A stretch of 64,000 nucleotides of DNA from Vanrija pseudolonga (lineage: Eukaryota > Basidiomycota > Tremellomycetes > Trichosporonales > Trichosporonaceae). The first letter of the stretch is position 1. Each line of letters opens with the position of its first letter. The notes below the pieces were generated by a model, which made no database searches, was not told the DNA's origin, and worked only from the letters and a program-made list of their open reading frames with translations. This document shows, one piece after another, positions 51,185 through 63,071 of this stretch. The position numbers and the translations under genes are program-made. Where the stretch lies: contig NC_085851.1 in the NCBI RefSeq assembly GCF_020906515.1, positions 868,001-932,000 on the forward strand, written 5' to 3'.

Positions 51185-52074
51185 TGTAGTGATGGTGTTT
51201 GTTTGTCTGGGGGCGATCTAGCGACGACGCGCCGAGCTAGTCTAGATATATCTCGCGCCGGAGCGAGGAGCCCCCGCCCTCCGGTCTGGCCGGGCAGCCA
51301 GCAGCATGAGCTAGCCTCGGCCCAGCCGATGCCAAGCCCGGAACGCGGGTGCGACGCGCGCGTGCGCAGCCGTTACGCAGCTGCTGCTGCTGCATAGTAG
51401 GCGAATAAGCCGCAGAGACCTCGCACGTTTATCGATAAGGTGTAGGTTGGGCATGTCGTACCCACGCGGTGACGACAGTGATGGAGATGCAGCCGGCTAG
51501 GGTGGACTAGGGTCAAACAAGCTAGCTTTGACTGACCCTGGCAGCCGAGTCCAGGCAGAGAGAGTCCTCTGCCGCCGCGGTGCTGAAACTGACAAGGTTT
51601 GCCACAGTGCCAAGGAGTGCGCAGACTATTCTCGTCGGGAGGCGTCATACACGTGCGCGAACAAGGTGGGTGCGTTCAACGTCGAACGTCGCGCCGAGCC
51701 TCCGTGCTCCTACATAGACCTCGGCTGCATCCGCATGCCCCGCTTGCGTTAATTCCTCGCATGCCTCAGGGCTTGAGTCGGTGCGTCGGCGAGTCGACGC
51801 CAGTCCGAGCCACTGGACAACCGCACGTGGGATGACGGCAACACGCGACGGCGACGACGACGCGACGCTGGCTTCCTCTTCCGGCCAACCCCCGACCGAC
51901 CCTCCGAGCCGCACCAAAAGTCCATTACGCCGGAATCGTACAACAACAACAACAACACAACATGGCTTTGCTCCTCCTTGATCTCGATCTCGTCACCCTG
52001 GCGTCCGTGCCTTGGGTCATTACCGAGCCGTAACCGGCCCGCGGCCTCCGCAGCAACCTTCGGCACAACCCTGC
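51185..52074. other. Intergenic region upstream of RNase T2
   Basis: No gene. It contains two small microsatellites: GCT/TGC repeats at about 51379-51394 and CAA repeats at about 51942-51958. 'ctagatatatct' near 51240 may serve as TATA for the RNase gene. Confidence 0.5.
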
Positions 52075-52970
52075 CTACACCGTCGTGAGGGCCTGGTAGA
52101 CGTCGACGACGTTGAGCGGGCTGCCGGGCTTTGTCGGCTGCTGGCCTGCACGAGGCGTGTCAGTTCCTGCCCCACCCCTCCACCGCTCCCCCACTCACCC
52201 TTGGCAACAAGCAGCAGGTTCTCAAAGCACGCGGGCACATGCTTGGCGTTGCGCGCGGCGTTCATCCACGCGCGGTTCAGCGCCCACGAGTACTGGAGCG
52301 GAATCGCCTCGGCGAGCTTGAGCGGCCAGGTCTGCGGGCACAGGGTGCATCCGCCCGGGAACCCGTGGCGGAGCGCGGCGCGCGGGCCGGTCGGCTCGTC
52401 GTCGACCCACGTGGAGCGCATGTCGCTGAAGGCCATCATCGTGAGCTGGACGTCGTCGCTGACCGCGCCGAGGACGAAGGCGTACAGCGCGTACAGGCCG
52501 CGGTGCTCGCTGTGCAGCTTGTAGATCTGGAGCTTGAGCACGTGCAGCACCCCATCGGCGAGATACTTGGTGCACAGGCCGATCGTGTCCTTGAGCAGGA
52601 AGAGCGTGGCAAAGTAGCCGACCTCGCGCGGCTCGAGGCCGAGCGTGCCGTGCGCCGCTAGGGACAGGAAGATGCGCAGCACATCGGCGGTCTCGATCGT
52701 GGCGTCGGTGAGCTCGATCTCGGGCGCCGGCGCGGCGCTCGCGTTGTCGCAGGGCAGGGACGCAATGTCGCGGAACACGGACGAGGCGTTGAGGAGAACG
52801 TAGCTCGGGATCTTGAAGCGCACGCCGTCGGCAGAGATCAGGGTGAACTCGCCCGTCGTCCAGTTCGCGTCGTCGATGATTGGCGCCGGGGTCGGGGTGC
52901 GCGAGCTCGAGCACGAGTGGTCCGATTCGTCGGAAGTAGGAGAGGTACTGCGATGCCTGGGGCTGGACAT
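52075..52970 (-). CDS. BTB/POZ protein 13, first intron lost
   Basis: Exons 52970-52199 and 52145-52075; 280 aa. 'TTGEFTLISADGVRFKIPSY' runs straight into 'VLLNASSVFRDIASLPCDNA' in one exon, whereas every other BTB gene here has an intron between 'LLSA' and 'SVFRD'. Later blocks: 'IELTDATIETADVLRIFLSL', 'LYAFVLGAVSDDVQLTMMAF', 'AIPLQYSWALNRAWMNAARN'. The tail intron is kept and the last exon is long (71 nt; ends 'VVDVYQALTTV'). The precise deletion of one intron suggests recombination with cDNA. Confidence 0.82.
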
Positions 52971-53585
52971 GCTGCGGGGTGGCGTGGGGGTTGTGGGTGC
53001 GGGTGTGGCGTTGAGAAGCGAGATGGTGGAGTGGGGAGAGTTGGGTGAGTTGGTGAACGAGATGAGGTGACGGTGGAGTTGAAGTTGGGGAGGTCTACAT
53101 CGGCGCGTTTATGTAGTGCTCGAGTCGGACTGTCATGGTCGTGGTGGATGCGAGTGAGAGGAGCCCGCATTCGGTCCATGCCATCTTCGGCGACGGCGCG
53201 ACGTCATGGAGGTGTGTTCAACCGCATCGAGGTGGAGACGACGAATGGAGGTGAAAAGTCGTCCTGCCGGATCCAGGTGTGCCTAATTCACAAGGTCGCC
53301 TCGCTCGCTCTCAACGCCACTTGCGCTCGCTCCGCTTCTGCTGCCCGCCGATTGTCAATGTTCATGCATCTCATCATGCGCTTGCGGAGTGCCGCTGCTG
53401 CGCTCTATCCTGACAATGGAGACGTACAACTCTACAAACTATCCACTGCAGCCTCCCAACTACGGAACTTCCTAATGCTGACTACCGCCTACTGACTACG
53501 TCATGACGGACCCTACCTAATGTCCAGTGACTACCAAGTGCGAGCTTACTTAACTACAACGGGACGCATCAGGCGTGCCTACACA
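52971..53585. other. Intergenic region between BTB genes 13 and 14
   Basis: No gene. 'tgactac' recurs several times between about 53479 and 53535. Presumed promoter of gene 13. Confidence 0.4.
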
Positions 53586-55126
53586 CTACTTGCGGGTCCA
53601 CAGAGCGAGCGCCGCCGTACCGCGCCTCGTTTCACGCATGTGGCGGGCCCAAGCCTGCTCCACGTCCTCCTCTCCGTCTTCGTCCTCATCGATGTATGCG
53701 GCGCGCAGCGCAATGTAGTACCGCCGTACCTGGTCTGGGAGAGCAGCCAGAGGACTGCCAAAGTCGTCCGCGACGTACAGGGCGGCAACAACGCGGAAGG
53801 CCAGCTCGTAGTCGTCCGCTTCGGCGGCAATGCGGAACGCGAGCTCGCAGCTGATGCCGCCAACATTCAGGGACCTCCATGCGAGCTCGCTCACAACCTT
53901 GAGCTGGCGGTCGCACTCCCAGTGGGCTAGGAGGCGGAGGAGAGGGATCGCGGACTCGGGCTCAGCAGGTGGTTGACGCTTCAGGAGGAGGTTGAGGGCC
54001 ATCTCGATGTTGTCGGCGGTCTCGAGCGGGTGCGTGAAAGTGATCATGTGCTTCTTGTTTGCTAAGTGCAGGCGGCGGAGCTTGGGGCTGAGGTGTCAGT
54101 GACGGTCGACGTAGGCTGAGGTACTCACCTGGCCAACCAGAGCTGCTCGCCATAGACCTTGAACGTCACGCCCCTGTCGGAGGGCATCAGGAACGTGTCG
54201 CCGGTGACCCAGGTGGTCGACTTGCGCGGCTTGGTGAGCCTGGCGCGCTTGGGATGTGGTTCCTCTGGGTGTTCAGAGGCGCGACGCGGTTGCGAGAGTG
54301 CCTCGGAGGAGTCGTCGGAGGATGCCACGTAAGTCGAGAGGGCGGGAGGTGAGCGGGGCTCCGAGGTGTCGTGTGATGAGGACGCGTCGGAAGTGCGACG
54401 CGAAAGGGAGCTGATGTGGGTCATGGTCGAGGACGCCGTGGAGGAGGCGCGGCGCGGAGGTGAATCCCGCGCGTTGGTGGCAATTGAAGACGCGTTGGAC
54501 ACGCGACGCGCCGTGGTATTTGACGACGACGCGTCGGTCTTGCTCGTAAAGTCAAAGCTGGGGTGGATCGCCGCTGGCACACTCTGTTGGACGCCAGCGC
54601 CGAAGACGAAGATGGGTGGCAGCGCCGCCGGTGCCGAGATGCTGCGGTTCATGTCGACCGCGGCGGGGCGGGTGGCGACGGCGACGGGATCAGACGTGGT
54701 GCGCTGCGGTTGGGTCGGCGTGATCGGCGCGCGGCCGATGCCTAACGTGTGCTGTTGTGAAGACTGGGCGGTGGGCGGTGAGCGCGTGTTGGCCTGTTCT
54801 GGGCGCGACATTGCGTTGGTGGGTGCGGCCGCTGGCTTCGGTGGTGGGGTGTAGGGCGCCGCGTGCGCGGCGTTGAGGGAGGACGCGAGACGGAAGTACC
54901 CGCGCCTAGAGTACGCAGAGACAAACTCGTCGGCGGGGGGAGGGGGCACGAACACGGCGTCCTTGTACGCGGCTGCAAAGGCCTCGTCGTCCGTGATGCC
55001 TGCAGACGCGGCGGCGGTGGTAGGGCTGGTGGCGGGGGACAGGCGGAGGACGCGAGGGCGGGTGCGTGTGAGGGGTGTCAAGGGTGGTGGTTGTGCGCGT
55101 GGTGGTGGGTGGTTGGACTGGGACAT
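53586..55126 (-). CDS. Large divergent BTB-like protein 14
   Basis: Exons 55126-54129 and 54087-53586; 499 aa; start MSQSNHPPP (an ATG 27 bases further up is also in frame). About 300 residues of Ser/Pro/Ala/Thr-rich disorder precede a weak BTB start: 'TTWVTGDTFLMPSDRGVTFK' then 'VYGEQLWLA'. The intron has the array position and phase, and exon 2 ('KLRRLHLANKKHMITFTHPL', 'ETADNIEMALNLLLKR', 'LLRLLAHWECDRQLKVVSEL') follows the array spacing loosely. So gene structure, more than sequence, ties it to the family. It may be an early, neofunctionalised member. Confidence 0.68.
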
Positions 55127-55593
55127 TGTGCTTGTGATATGGGAGGAAGACAAAGGAAGGTAGAGTGTGTGTAAAGTCGAGTTGAAGGGGCAATGGTCTG
55201 GTCGTGTGGGTTTTTGTTGTTGACGGCGATCCAGTCAGGTCCGAGTGGCGGTGACGCGAGGAAACGCGCCGCCACCGACGCCACCGACGCGTCACGGCGG
55301 GTGGCAACCACATACCGCCGCTGCAGCACAATCATCCGTGCACCGTACGACGCCACTGCACAATATGACTGAGTTATACATACAGGAACGAATGGATATG
55401 GACTCTTCGTTGTCACTGGTGCTTGGCCTGAGACGGTCGTCAGCTCCTGTCAGCTCGGGGGCAACGACCGCGGCGCCGACGTACTCAATGGACTTTTCAA
55501 CATCGTCGCCCAAGCCGTTCACAAGGTCCCAAGCACTGCCCTCTTGTCAGAGACGTCTTACAGCTACGCTCGTCTCTCGTACTCACGAGCCCC
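55127..55593. other. Intergenic region between BTB genes 14 and 15
   Basis: No gene. Promoter of gene 14 and 3' region of gene 15. Confidence 0.4.
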
Positions 55594-56439
55594 TCAGGAG
55601 CGCTTCTGGCTGTCTTTGACCCTCCTCATGAGAGAGCGAAATTTGGTTGGCCAATCCTTCTGCTTTCCATTCCACGAATAAGACAGCGCCCACATGTAGT
55701 CGGTGGGAATAAAACGGGCGACCTTGTAAGGCAAGTTGTATGGCACTAGGTCGAATTCACTGTGGCGGCAGTTGATGATGGGGTCGCCCGGCTCCGTCCC
55801 GATAACGATACCCGCGTCCATGGCTTGAATGCAATAGTCGACATCGTCGGTCATGGATCCCAAGATGATGCCAGGAACGCCGTCTCGGGCGCCCAACAAA
55901 AGAGGGCTGAGAAAGTCGAAATAAACGGCCCCTTTAAGCGCCTGGATGGTGGGCTCACACGAGTACTTCAGGAGAAAGCTTGTGAGGTGGGCGATCTTCT
56001 CAGCCGCGAGGACAAAGTTGATGCAGCTCAATTCCGCAGGAAGCTTTCCGGTGGTCGCGAGGAGGAGAAAAAGACGAAGAGTGTCTGCGGTCTCGATGTC
56101 GTTGTCTGTGAAGTCGACAGTCTTGCCTTTGTCGCCACCCAACTCCCTGGCGTCGCGGAAGACGGAACTGGGGAGGTTTAGTTAATAACATTGCCATGCA
56201 CTGTTACCAGTCCCACCTCTCACTCACCTCGCGGCAAAGATGAAGCTAGAGTCGACACGGAAACGGATGTTGTCCGAGCTAATGAGGGTGAAGTCGCCTG
56301 CCCGCCAGATTTTGTCGTCAACAGGCTCCTCGAAGTCCTCGTTGCTGCAAGCGCTTGCGTTTGTTGGTCGCGTTGGCCGAGAAGGCGCCAGTGTCGCGAT
56401 TCTGATCGGCTTCGTTTGAGGGAGTGGGTTGTCTCTCAC
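55594..56439 (-). CDS. BTB/POZ protein 15
   Basis: Exons 56439-56228 and 56167-55594; 261 aa. Exon 1: 'KIWRAGDFTLISSDNIRFRV', 'DSSFIFAA'. Exon 2: 'SSVFRDARELGGDKGKTVDF', 'LTSFLLKYSCEPTIQALKGA', 'GIILGSMTDDVDYCIQAMDA', 'FIPTDYMWALSYSWNGKQKD'. It ends 'MRRVKDSQKRS' with no tail intron. Closest to gene 16 at the right edge ('FAA', 'GIILG', 'DDV(D/E)YC', 'WALS.SW.G', basic C-terminus). Confidence 0.8.
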
Positions 56440-56841
56440 TCATTAGGTATGAGAGGAGATTGGGGGAGTGCTGACAGGAAGGAATGTGGGTGTGGTGGGT
56501 GGATGTGTGGGTTGATGGGGTCTGCGCGTCATGCAGCCAACATAAACGGCAGGGTCACTACGCAGCCGCTCACACGCGGAAGAAATTCAGTCGCTACTGC
56601 ACAGATGCTGAAGCTATCTGGGCTCTTCTGAGAGCTGGTCTGAGCCTGCGGGCGTTAGTAGCTGATCACCGACAGGCGCTTACCTTCTAGCCTTGACTGT
56701 TGAAATGGCTGTCGGTGAGAGTGAATGTCAAGAAGAGAAAGGGTGAGTGATGTTGTGTATGCTCTTATGAGTGGTGGAGGTCCGTGCGTCGTCATGTATA
56801 GGTAGTTTTGGACATTCATCCATCTTCCTTCTTCCTCCACA
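56440..56841. other. Intergenic region between BTB gene 15 and the ADC-like gene
   Basis: No gene recognised; holds the gene-15 promoter. Confidence 0.4.
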
Positions 56842-57705
56842 CTATTCGCTCGACGCCGGCGTCTCCCACGTCTCACCATCCCCAAACTCGACGACCGCGT
56901 CCTCAAGCTTGGCACCGACGAGCCACCGGCGAGCAGAGAACGGCGCGAACGGCCCGCCGCCAGCCTGCTGGAGGTCGATCCAGCCGAGACGAGCGCGCGG
57001 CGAGTAGATGTACGGCACGACCTTGCACCAGGTATCGGTGCCCGCGAGGGCGGCGGCGTCGCCCGGCTCGCCCGCACCCGAGGGCAGAGGCGGCTGCACG
57101 AGCGTCATGTCGACCAGGCTGCTGAGGGCGCGGGTCGACACGGGCAGCGCGGGCACGTATGACCACGCGGTGAACGTCGCTTGGAAGTACGGGTCCGGCG
57201 AGTCGCTGTGCAGCGGGAAGACCTTGATCGTCGTGCCCTCCGGCTTGTCGACCCACTCGAAGCGCGCGAGGTGCTTGGGGATGTTCCAGTCTGCCCAGGG
57301 GTGAGTACTCACCGCCTCCACCGCGCCGCACTCACTCTTGCGCCCGTTGTAGCACGTCTCACGCTGACTAACGTAGATTCGTGTCACACGCAGCGCGTCC
57401 TTGCTCTCACGCTTGCCGTCCTTGCCGTCGACCACGTAGCGAAACTTGCCGGGGATGAGCAGCATCTCATCGTACGCGCCGACCGGGGACGAGCTGTAGC
57501 GGATGAGCTGGACCATGCTGAGCCCGCCAACGGGGGTACTGAGCGTGCTGGACGCGAACGGGGCGGCGGCCTCGAGCGGCGCGTACGCGGCCTCATTGAA
57601 CGCCCGCGAGGCGGCCACGCTCGCCGTCGTGTACAGCGGGATGGTGTAGATGGTCGCGCGGAGGCTCCACGGCGGCGGCGCCGGCGCAGGGGTCATCGTT
57701 GTCAT
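56842..57705 (-). CDS. Acetoacetate-decarboxylase-like (ADC superfamily) protein
   Basis: Exons 57705-57336 and 57290-56842; 272 aa. The 45-nt intron is a multiple of three; removing it restores the conserved 'NGRKNWNIPKHLARFEWVDK'. Other family blocks: 'APPPWSLRATIYTIPLY', 'GGLSMVQLIRYSSSPVGAYD', 'EMLLIPGKFRY', 'LRVTRIYVSQRETC', and 'FTAWSYVPALPVST'. This fungal ADC-like family is widespread, but most members lack a proven reaction and I see no certain Schiff-base lysine, so decarboxylase activity is not claimed. Lipid or ketone metabolism would be a guess. Confidence 0.82.
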   Translation of the reverse strand: MTTMTPAPAPPPWSLRATIYTIPLYTTASVAASRAFNEAAYAPLEAAAPFASSTLSTPVGGLSMVQLIRYSSSPVGAYDEMLLIPGKFRYVVDGKDGKRESKDALRVTRIYVSQRETCYNGRKSECGAVEAVSTHPWADWNIPKHLARFEWVDKPEGTTIKVFPLHSDSPDPYFQATFTAWSYVPALPVSTRALSSLVDMTLVQPPLPSGAGEPGDAAALAGTDTWCKVVPYIYSPRARLGWIDLQQAGGGPFAPFSARRWLVGAKLEDAVVEFGDGETWETPASSE

Positions 57706-59457
57706 GTCTGAGGTTGTGATGAAGTGGGCAATGTCGGGTGAGAGTTGCTTGGGGCACTGCCAAGATGTTCGTCGCTGCTGCCGAGTGCACAGTGCGTGCG
57801 ACTGCGTGCGTGCTGGGAACGGACGGCATTTGGATCGGAATGTTCATGTCAACAACACTACGTCACTGTCACGTGACCCGACTCGAGTCTGTCGTGAGTG
57901 AGTCCGTCAGCGTCTCCAGCACCGCTGGGCATGCCCGCAGTGGAAGGCGTCGCAGTGCCCAAGGCGGTCATCAGCGAGGATGGGGAAGGCGATGGTGGTC
58001 GTGACGACTTGTCCGAGGCACTGAAAGCTCCATCGTTGTCAATCGAAGCGAGGCGGCAACTCGGCCGCAAGACCTTGTGGGGTGCGCCCTTTTCAACAAG
58101 TCCTATCTCTCCAAGCTGACACTACTGACACTACTGACACTTACTCACACTACCCCCCGCACTTTAGTAGAACGACGATGACATATCAGTGCGACCCAGT
58201 TTTAAGAGATACGAAGTTCTCCGGAAACCTGAAGTCCGTGCGGCAAGTTCGGCGTCTCTGGCGACGGAGCTCGAGGATGATGCGCCGCGGGGGATGTCAC
58301 CGACCGGGCCCCGCATCCGCCCTGCCGTCGGTTACATACACGGAGTTGCGTACACCCAAGACGCTGCAAACCGCCTCCACAGCCGTCAATGAAAGAACAC
58401 CGCAACCTCGCTCCGACTGCCCGCTACATGACACGGTCCGAGGCTCATGTGATCGCTGTGTCTGGCATGCTCAGTGCGCGCTGGGTGTGCATCGGAAAGT
58501 GCCGACACCTCTCAGCGGCTACTAACTGCGGCGTCCTCGCCGCCCTGGAGTACGCAGGGCGTGGCTTCGGGGCATGGCTTCGGGAACCCACCCCGTGCGC
58601 TTCTGCACCCCTGACTTGTGCATTCCAACACACCCCGTGCATGCCCGCTCAGGCGTGGCATGCCGCTGTATGCCGGCCTGCACTGCCGAGATCTCCCCGC
58701 GGGGTGGCCGTCACTTCGGAGGCATTTCATCGGTCAACAGCAGCAACAACAACGAATGATCTACACACCGCCGTCCACCGACCGACGACACTTTGCGCAC
58801 ATCAACGAGTCTGTACATCCGCATGCACTTGCTCATGGCCGTCAAACAGAGCGGCTCTGCCCGCCCTGATCATCAATGGCTCATCCCACACTAGCCGCGC
58901 CGCCCTTGCCGAACCCCGCGGACACCAGCGGCCATTTTAGGCCAGGTTTTCCAATCTCGGGTTTGACCATGTGCCAGTGTGCCAGCGTGTTATCTGCGGC
59001 TCTGCTCCACTTGTGCCTGTATGTCTCCGTCGCAGTGGCACCACGCGGGTACGTACCTCACCTTGCATCCAATCTCTTGTGACCGTCGTCTTAGCGCCAA
59101 TGCATTCCACCAAATTGTCCACGGCCGCGTCGATGCCGAAAGCTCACACTAGCGTGTTTTGCCGCGGCAAGTTCGCCGCAAATGCAGGCACACCGCGCCA
59201 AACCCCACACTTGTATGCCCACAGGCCAGCCAGTCACATGCATTGCGTTGCGGCAAAGGTCGGATGCACGGCTTGCGCAGCATCTGTGGGGCTCAGCGGG
59301 GCTAGCGCTGCGCGTGATAGGCCATCGGAGACGGCAGTGGGCAGCACGCGGGTAGTAGGCGACCTGGTTGGCGGTGGTTGGTTCGACGGTCAGGTGGCAA
59401 GTCTTATAATATCCAGGGCGAGGAGAGGGGGGTCGTGGACCCCCACAACCCCCCGCC
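57706..59457. other. Large divergent intergenic region (1.75 kb) before the OPT gene
   Basis: The longest gene-free stretch. Small open frames on both strands lack domains or splice structure. It contains a 9-bp tandem repeat (58116-58141), a duplicated 'catggcttcggg'-like stretch near 58563-58587, CAG/CAA repeats near 58738, and a TATA-like 'ttataatat' at about 59404, about 50 bp before the OPT start. Confidence 0.45.
58116..58141. repeat. 9-bp tandem repeat, about three units of ctgacacta
   Basis: Two exact units and a third missing its last base, head to tail. Confidence 0.8.
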
Positions 59458-62400
59458 ATGTCCAAGGTCGAAAACGAGAAAGACATTGTGGAGTATGTGG
59501 TGAGTCGGGTGCTCGAGGTGGTCGCGGTTTTTGGGGCGTGCCACCCGACGACGTCCTTGAGACGCGCTCACACAGCCCCGCAGGAGCCGGTGAACGAGGA
59601 CCACCACGACCACGATGACAAAATCGAGAAGGGCGACCTCGAGCATGACAGCCTCCTGGCATCCGGTCACATCCAGTTGACGGCCGACGAGCTGTCAGCC
59701 CTCGAGGCCAAGCTGCCCGAGTGCTCGGCCGAGCAGGCCAAGGAGGTGGGTCGCGACGCGTCGCGTCGGGCCGCGCCCAGCTGAAACCCGCAGATCCTCG
59801 AAGAGGTCTACACTGTGCACCAGCACGACCCGCGATACGACCCCGAGACGCTCGAGCGGATGAAGATGTTCATCAGCGACAAGAACATCATCGCCAACCC
59901 CGACACGTACCACTCGCTCATCTTCGAGATGCGCATCCTCGCCCTGCTGACGTCGACGTCGTCCGCGTACCCCGAGGTCCGCGCCGTCGCGGCCGACATG
60001 GACGACCCGACCCTGCCGTCTCTTACCATCCGCGTGTGGCTTATCGGCACGATCCTGTCTGCCATCGGATGTGTCATCAACGCAGTGTTTGTGATGCGCT
60101 ACCCTGCTATCTCGATCAGCTCGAATGTGGTCCAGCTCGTGGCCTGTGAGTGTCGCCTCGTGGCCTTGTGTCCCCTGATCGCTCCTTCCGCTGACACACC
60201 CCAGACCCCATTGGTGTCGCCATGGCCAAGCTCCCCAACTGGAAGCTGTTCGGTCTCGAGCTCAACCCCGGGCCGTTCAACAAGAAGGAGCATCTGCTTA
60301 TTGTGTACGTGTCCCACGTGAAGGAAGCCTCGCTCACACTCGCAGCATCATGTCTGGCCTCGGAATGGCCTTCCCCCCGACGCAGCACCTCATCCTCGCC
60401 CAGGCCATGCCGCAGTGGTTCGGCATGGAGTACGCCAAGAAGGCCGGATACCAGTTCCTCGGTGCGCTGGGCACCAACATGATCGGTTTCGGCTTTGCGG
60501 GCATCACGCGTCGTTTCCTCGTCTACCCCTCGTACTGCGTCTGGCCGGCGTCGCTTAGCACCATTGCTCTCAACAACGCGCTGCACGACCACGCAGGCTC
60601 GCGCACGCCCGTGCGCGGCCCGTTCAAGACGGTCTGGCGCGCGAGCATGTACAAGTGCTTCTGGATCGTCTTTGCCATCTACTTTGTGTAAGCCAGGGCT
60701 TGGTACCGACGCTGACCCCCAGGTACTACTTCTTCCCGGGCTACATCTTCCCCAACCTGACCATCTTTGACTGGATCGCGTGGATCAAGCCCACGAGCGG
60801 CACCCTTGTCGCCATTACGTCGTCCAACTTTGGAGTGGGAGTCGGCTTCAACCCCCTCCCGACGCTTGACTACAACTACCTCGCCATGCCAGGAGGCTAC
60901 TTCCCCATGTTTGTGCACTACAACTTCTTGGCCGGCCTCACCCTGGGCCTGCTGCTCGCCATCGTCTTCTGGACCCGCAACGTCCTCAACACGGGCTACC
61001 TCCAGATCAACTCGCCCAGCACCTTTGACCACAAGGGCAAGTCGTACGTCGTGCGCAACATTGTCGACAAGTTTGGCAGGCTCGACAACGCCAAGTACCA
61101 GCAGTACTCGGAACCGTACATGAGCGCTGGACGTCTCGTCGGCTTCATTGGCACCTTTGGCTACACTACTGGCAGTGAGTGACAACGAAGGCGGGAGCAA
61201 ATTTTGTGGCAGAAGTTGTGGTGCCACACCACCTTGCCTGCCGCCTCGACCGTCCGCGCACGCACTAACACCGGCCACAGCCCTCACCCACACGCTCCTG
61301 TACAACCGCCACGAGCTCATCATGGGCTTCAAGGGCATGATGGTCGACTTCAAGCACTGGTGGGCGCGCATGCGCGGCCGCGCCGTCGAGGGCGAGGTCA
61401 TCAACGCCGGCGACGACATCCACTACCGTCTCATGCAGGCGTACCCCGAGGTCCCCGAGTGGTGGTTCATCATCGTCGTCCTCGCGTCCATGGTCATCTC
61501 GTTCTGCTGCCTCGGCATCTACACTCCCGTTTCGCCCGGTGTCGTCATGATCGCGCCAATCCTCACCGTCATTTTCATCATCCCCGTCGGCATCGTCACC
61601 GCCGTCTCCGGCCTCGAGCCCTCGCTAAACATAATTGCGGAGATGGTAGGAGGTGGTATAGCCGGCGGCGACACCATGACGGTGCAGTTCTTCCGCATGT
61701 TTGGAAGTGAGCCGGTGTACCATGCGCTCATCTAGTAAGTCATTTGATTTTTCTGGATTTTCTACATTTTATTTTATTTTACAATTGCCTTTGCTGACCT
61801 ACCCTAGCGCCAATGACCTCAAACTCTCCCACTACGTCAAGATTAACCCGCGCCACATGTTCTGGGTGCAGATCTGGGGCGGTCTCCTCGGCACCTTCAT
61901 CACCGTGGCACAGTGGAACTGGCTCATGGCCATCCCCAAGGTGTGCACTCCGGACGCGCCGTTCCGTCTCATCTGCCCCGGTGGCCAGGGCGACTACTCC
62001 AACTTCATCTTCTGGGGCACACTTGGTCCTCACCGCCTGTTCGGCAAGGGCGGCCGCTTCACCTGGCTGCTCATCGGTCTCCCGCTCGGTGTTATCTTCC
62101 CCATCGTCATGTTCGTCCTCAAGAAGCGCTTCCCCCGCAACAAGGTCCTCCAGGCCAGCCACCCCCTGCTTCTCATCCTCTCGTTCGGCTGGGCGTCAGG
62201 TGCGTCGTGGGGCTCGTACGTCCCCGGCCTGTTCATCAACTTGTTCTCTTGGAATTTCCTCAAGAAGCGCTACCTCGAGTTCTGGTCGCGCTACAACTAT
62301 GTCACCCTCGCCGCGCTCGGCACTGCCATCTCCATCAACGCGTTCCTCGTCTTCTTCTGCCTTGTCTTCCCCGGTGTCGACTTCCCGACCTGGTGGGGCA

Positions 62401-62510
62401 ATGGCGGTGGCACCCCAGGGTGCATTGGCAGCTGGACCAACGCCGACTGTGGACGGTACAAGATTGGAGCGAAGGGTTACTTTGGCCCCGACCCGGGCAA
62501 CTACCACTAA
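59458..62510 (+). CDS. OPT-family oligopeptide transporter
   Basis: Eight exons: 59458-59499, 59584-59745, 59794-60145, 60205-60304, 60346-60687, 60723-61174, 61281-61734, 61808-62510; total 2607 nt, 868 aa, usual for the family. Proton-coupled import of small peptides (or glutathione or metal chelates) is the family role, at the plasma membrane. The signature 'NPGPFNKKEH' lies in exon 4. Also characteristic are 'PTQHLILAQAMPQWFG', 'SYCVWPASLS', 'CFWIVFAIYFVYYFFPGYIF', 'DDIHYRLMQAYPEVPEWWF', 'GDTMTVQFFRMFG', 'GKGGRFTWLLIGLPLG' and 'CGRYKIGAKGYFGPDPGNYH' at the end. The N-terminus is acidic and cytosolic, with 'YDPETLERMKMFISDKNIIA'. About 14-16 membrane segments are visible. Intron 7 is unusually AT-rich. 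Confidence 0.93.
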
Positions 62511-63071
62511 GCGGTGGTGTGGCGTGTGCAGGTGGTGGAGTGACGACAAATCTACTGTATTGAAAGTTAGTCGATTGTAGCAAGGGTTGTGATGTGAGAA
62601 TCTGCTTCCAACTGGGTTGAATGCTAGGGGCCAACATGAGGGCCCCCCTACCCTCCCTATTCCTTTGGCCTACAAACAGGTCAGATTAGGCTGTTGGGCG
62701 GTGATGTGTTCTCTCTGGTCTTGACCAGAAGCGAAACTAGGGCACACGGCATGAGAGGAAGCGCACGTAGTCACGCCACAGTCACGCATCCACTGTGCCA
62801 CGCCGCCACACCTCGTTCGCACCCGAGGTGACGTGACGTCAGTGTCCACCCGGCGATCACGTCTCGATGTATATTGTTCATTGTGTCTCGCACAACACGA
62901 CCTGCTGTTATAAGCCTGCAGGAAGCCCCTTTCAACCAGCACCCTCGTTCCACCCCCATCATCCCATCCTTTCCCCAGTTCAGGCTCTTTCGACTCTACC
63001 TCGTACTTCTCAGCCCACCTGCTCATTGCCCACAGTTTCACCACTACCGCCGTATCTCCTCGCGGAGCCTG
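62511..63071. other. Intergenic region between the OPT gene and BTB gene 16
   Basis: No gene. 'tgttataagcc' near 62902 may be the TATA element of gene 16; a C-rich leader follows. Confidence 0.4.

Noticed and set aside
51645-52066. Minus-strand frames between RNase T2 and BTB gene 13
   Set aside because: Basic low-complexity sequence with no domain, partly formed by a CAA repeat read backwards.
57898-59390. Several 60-180-codon frames before the OPT gene
   Set aside because: They overlap each other on both strands, lack conserved motifs and have no consistent splice sites.
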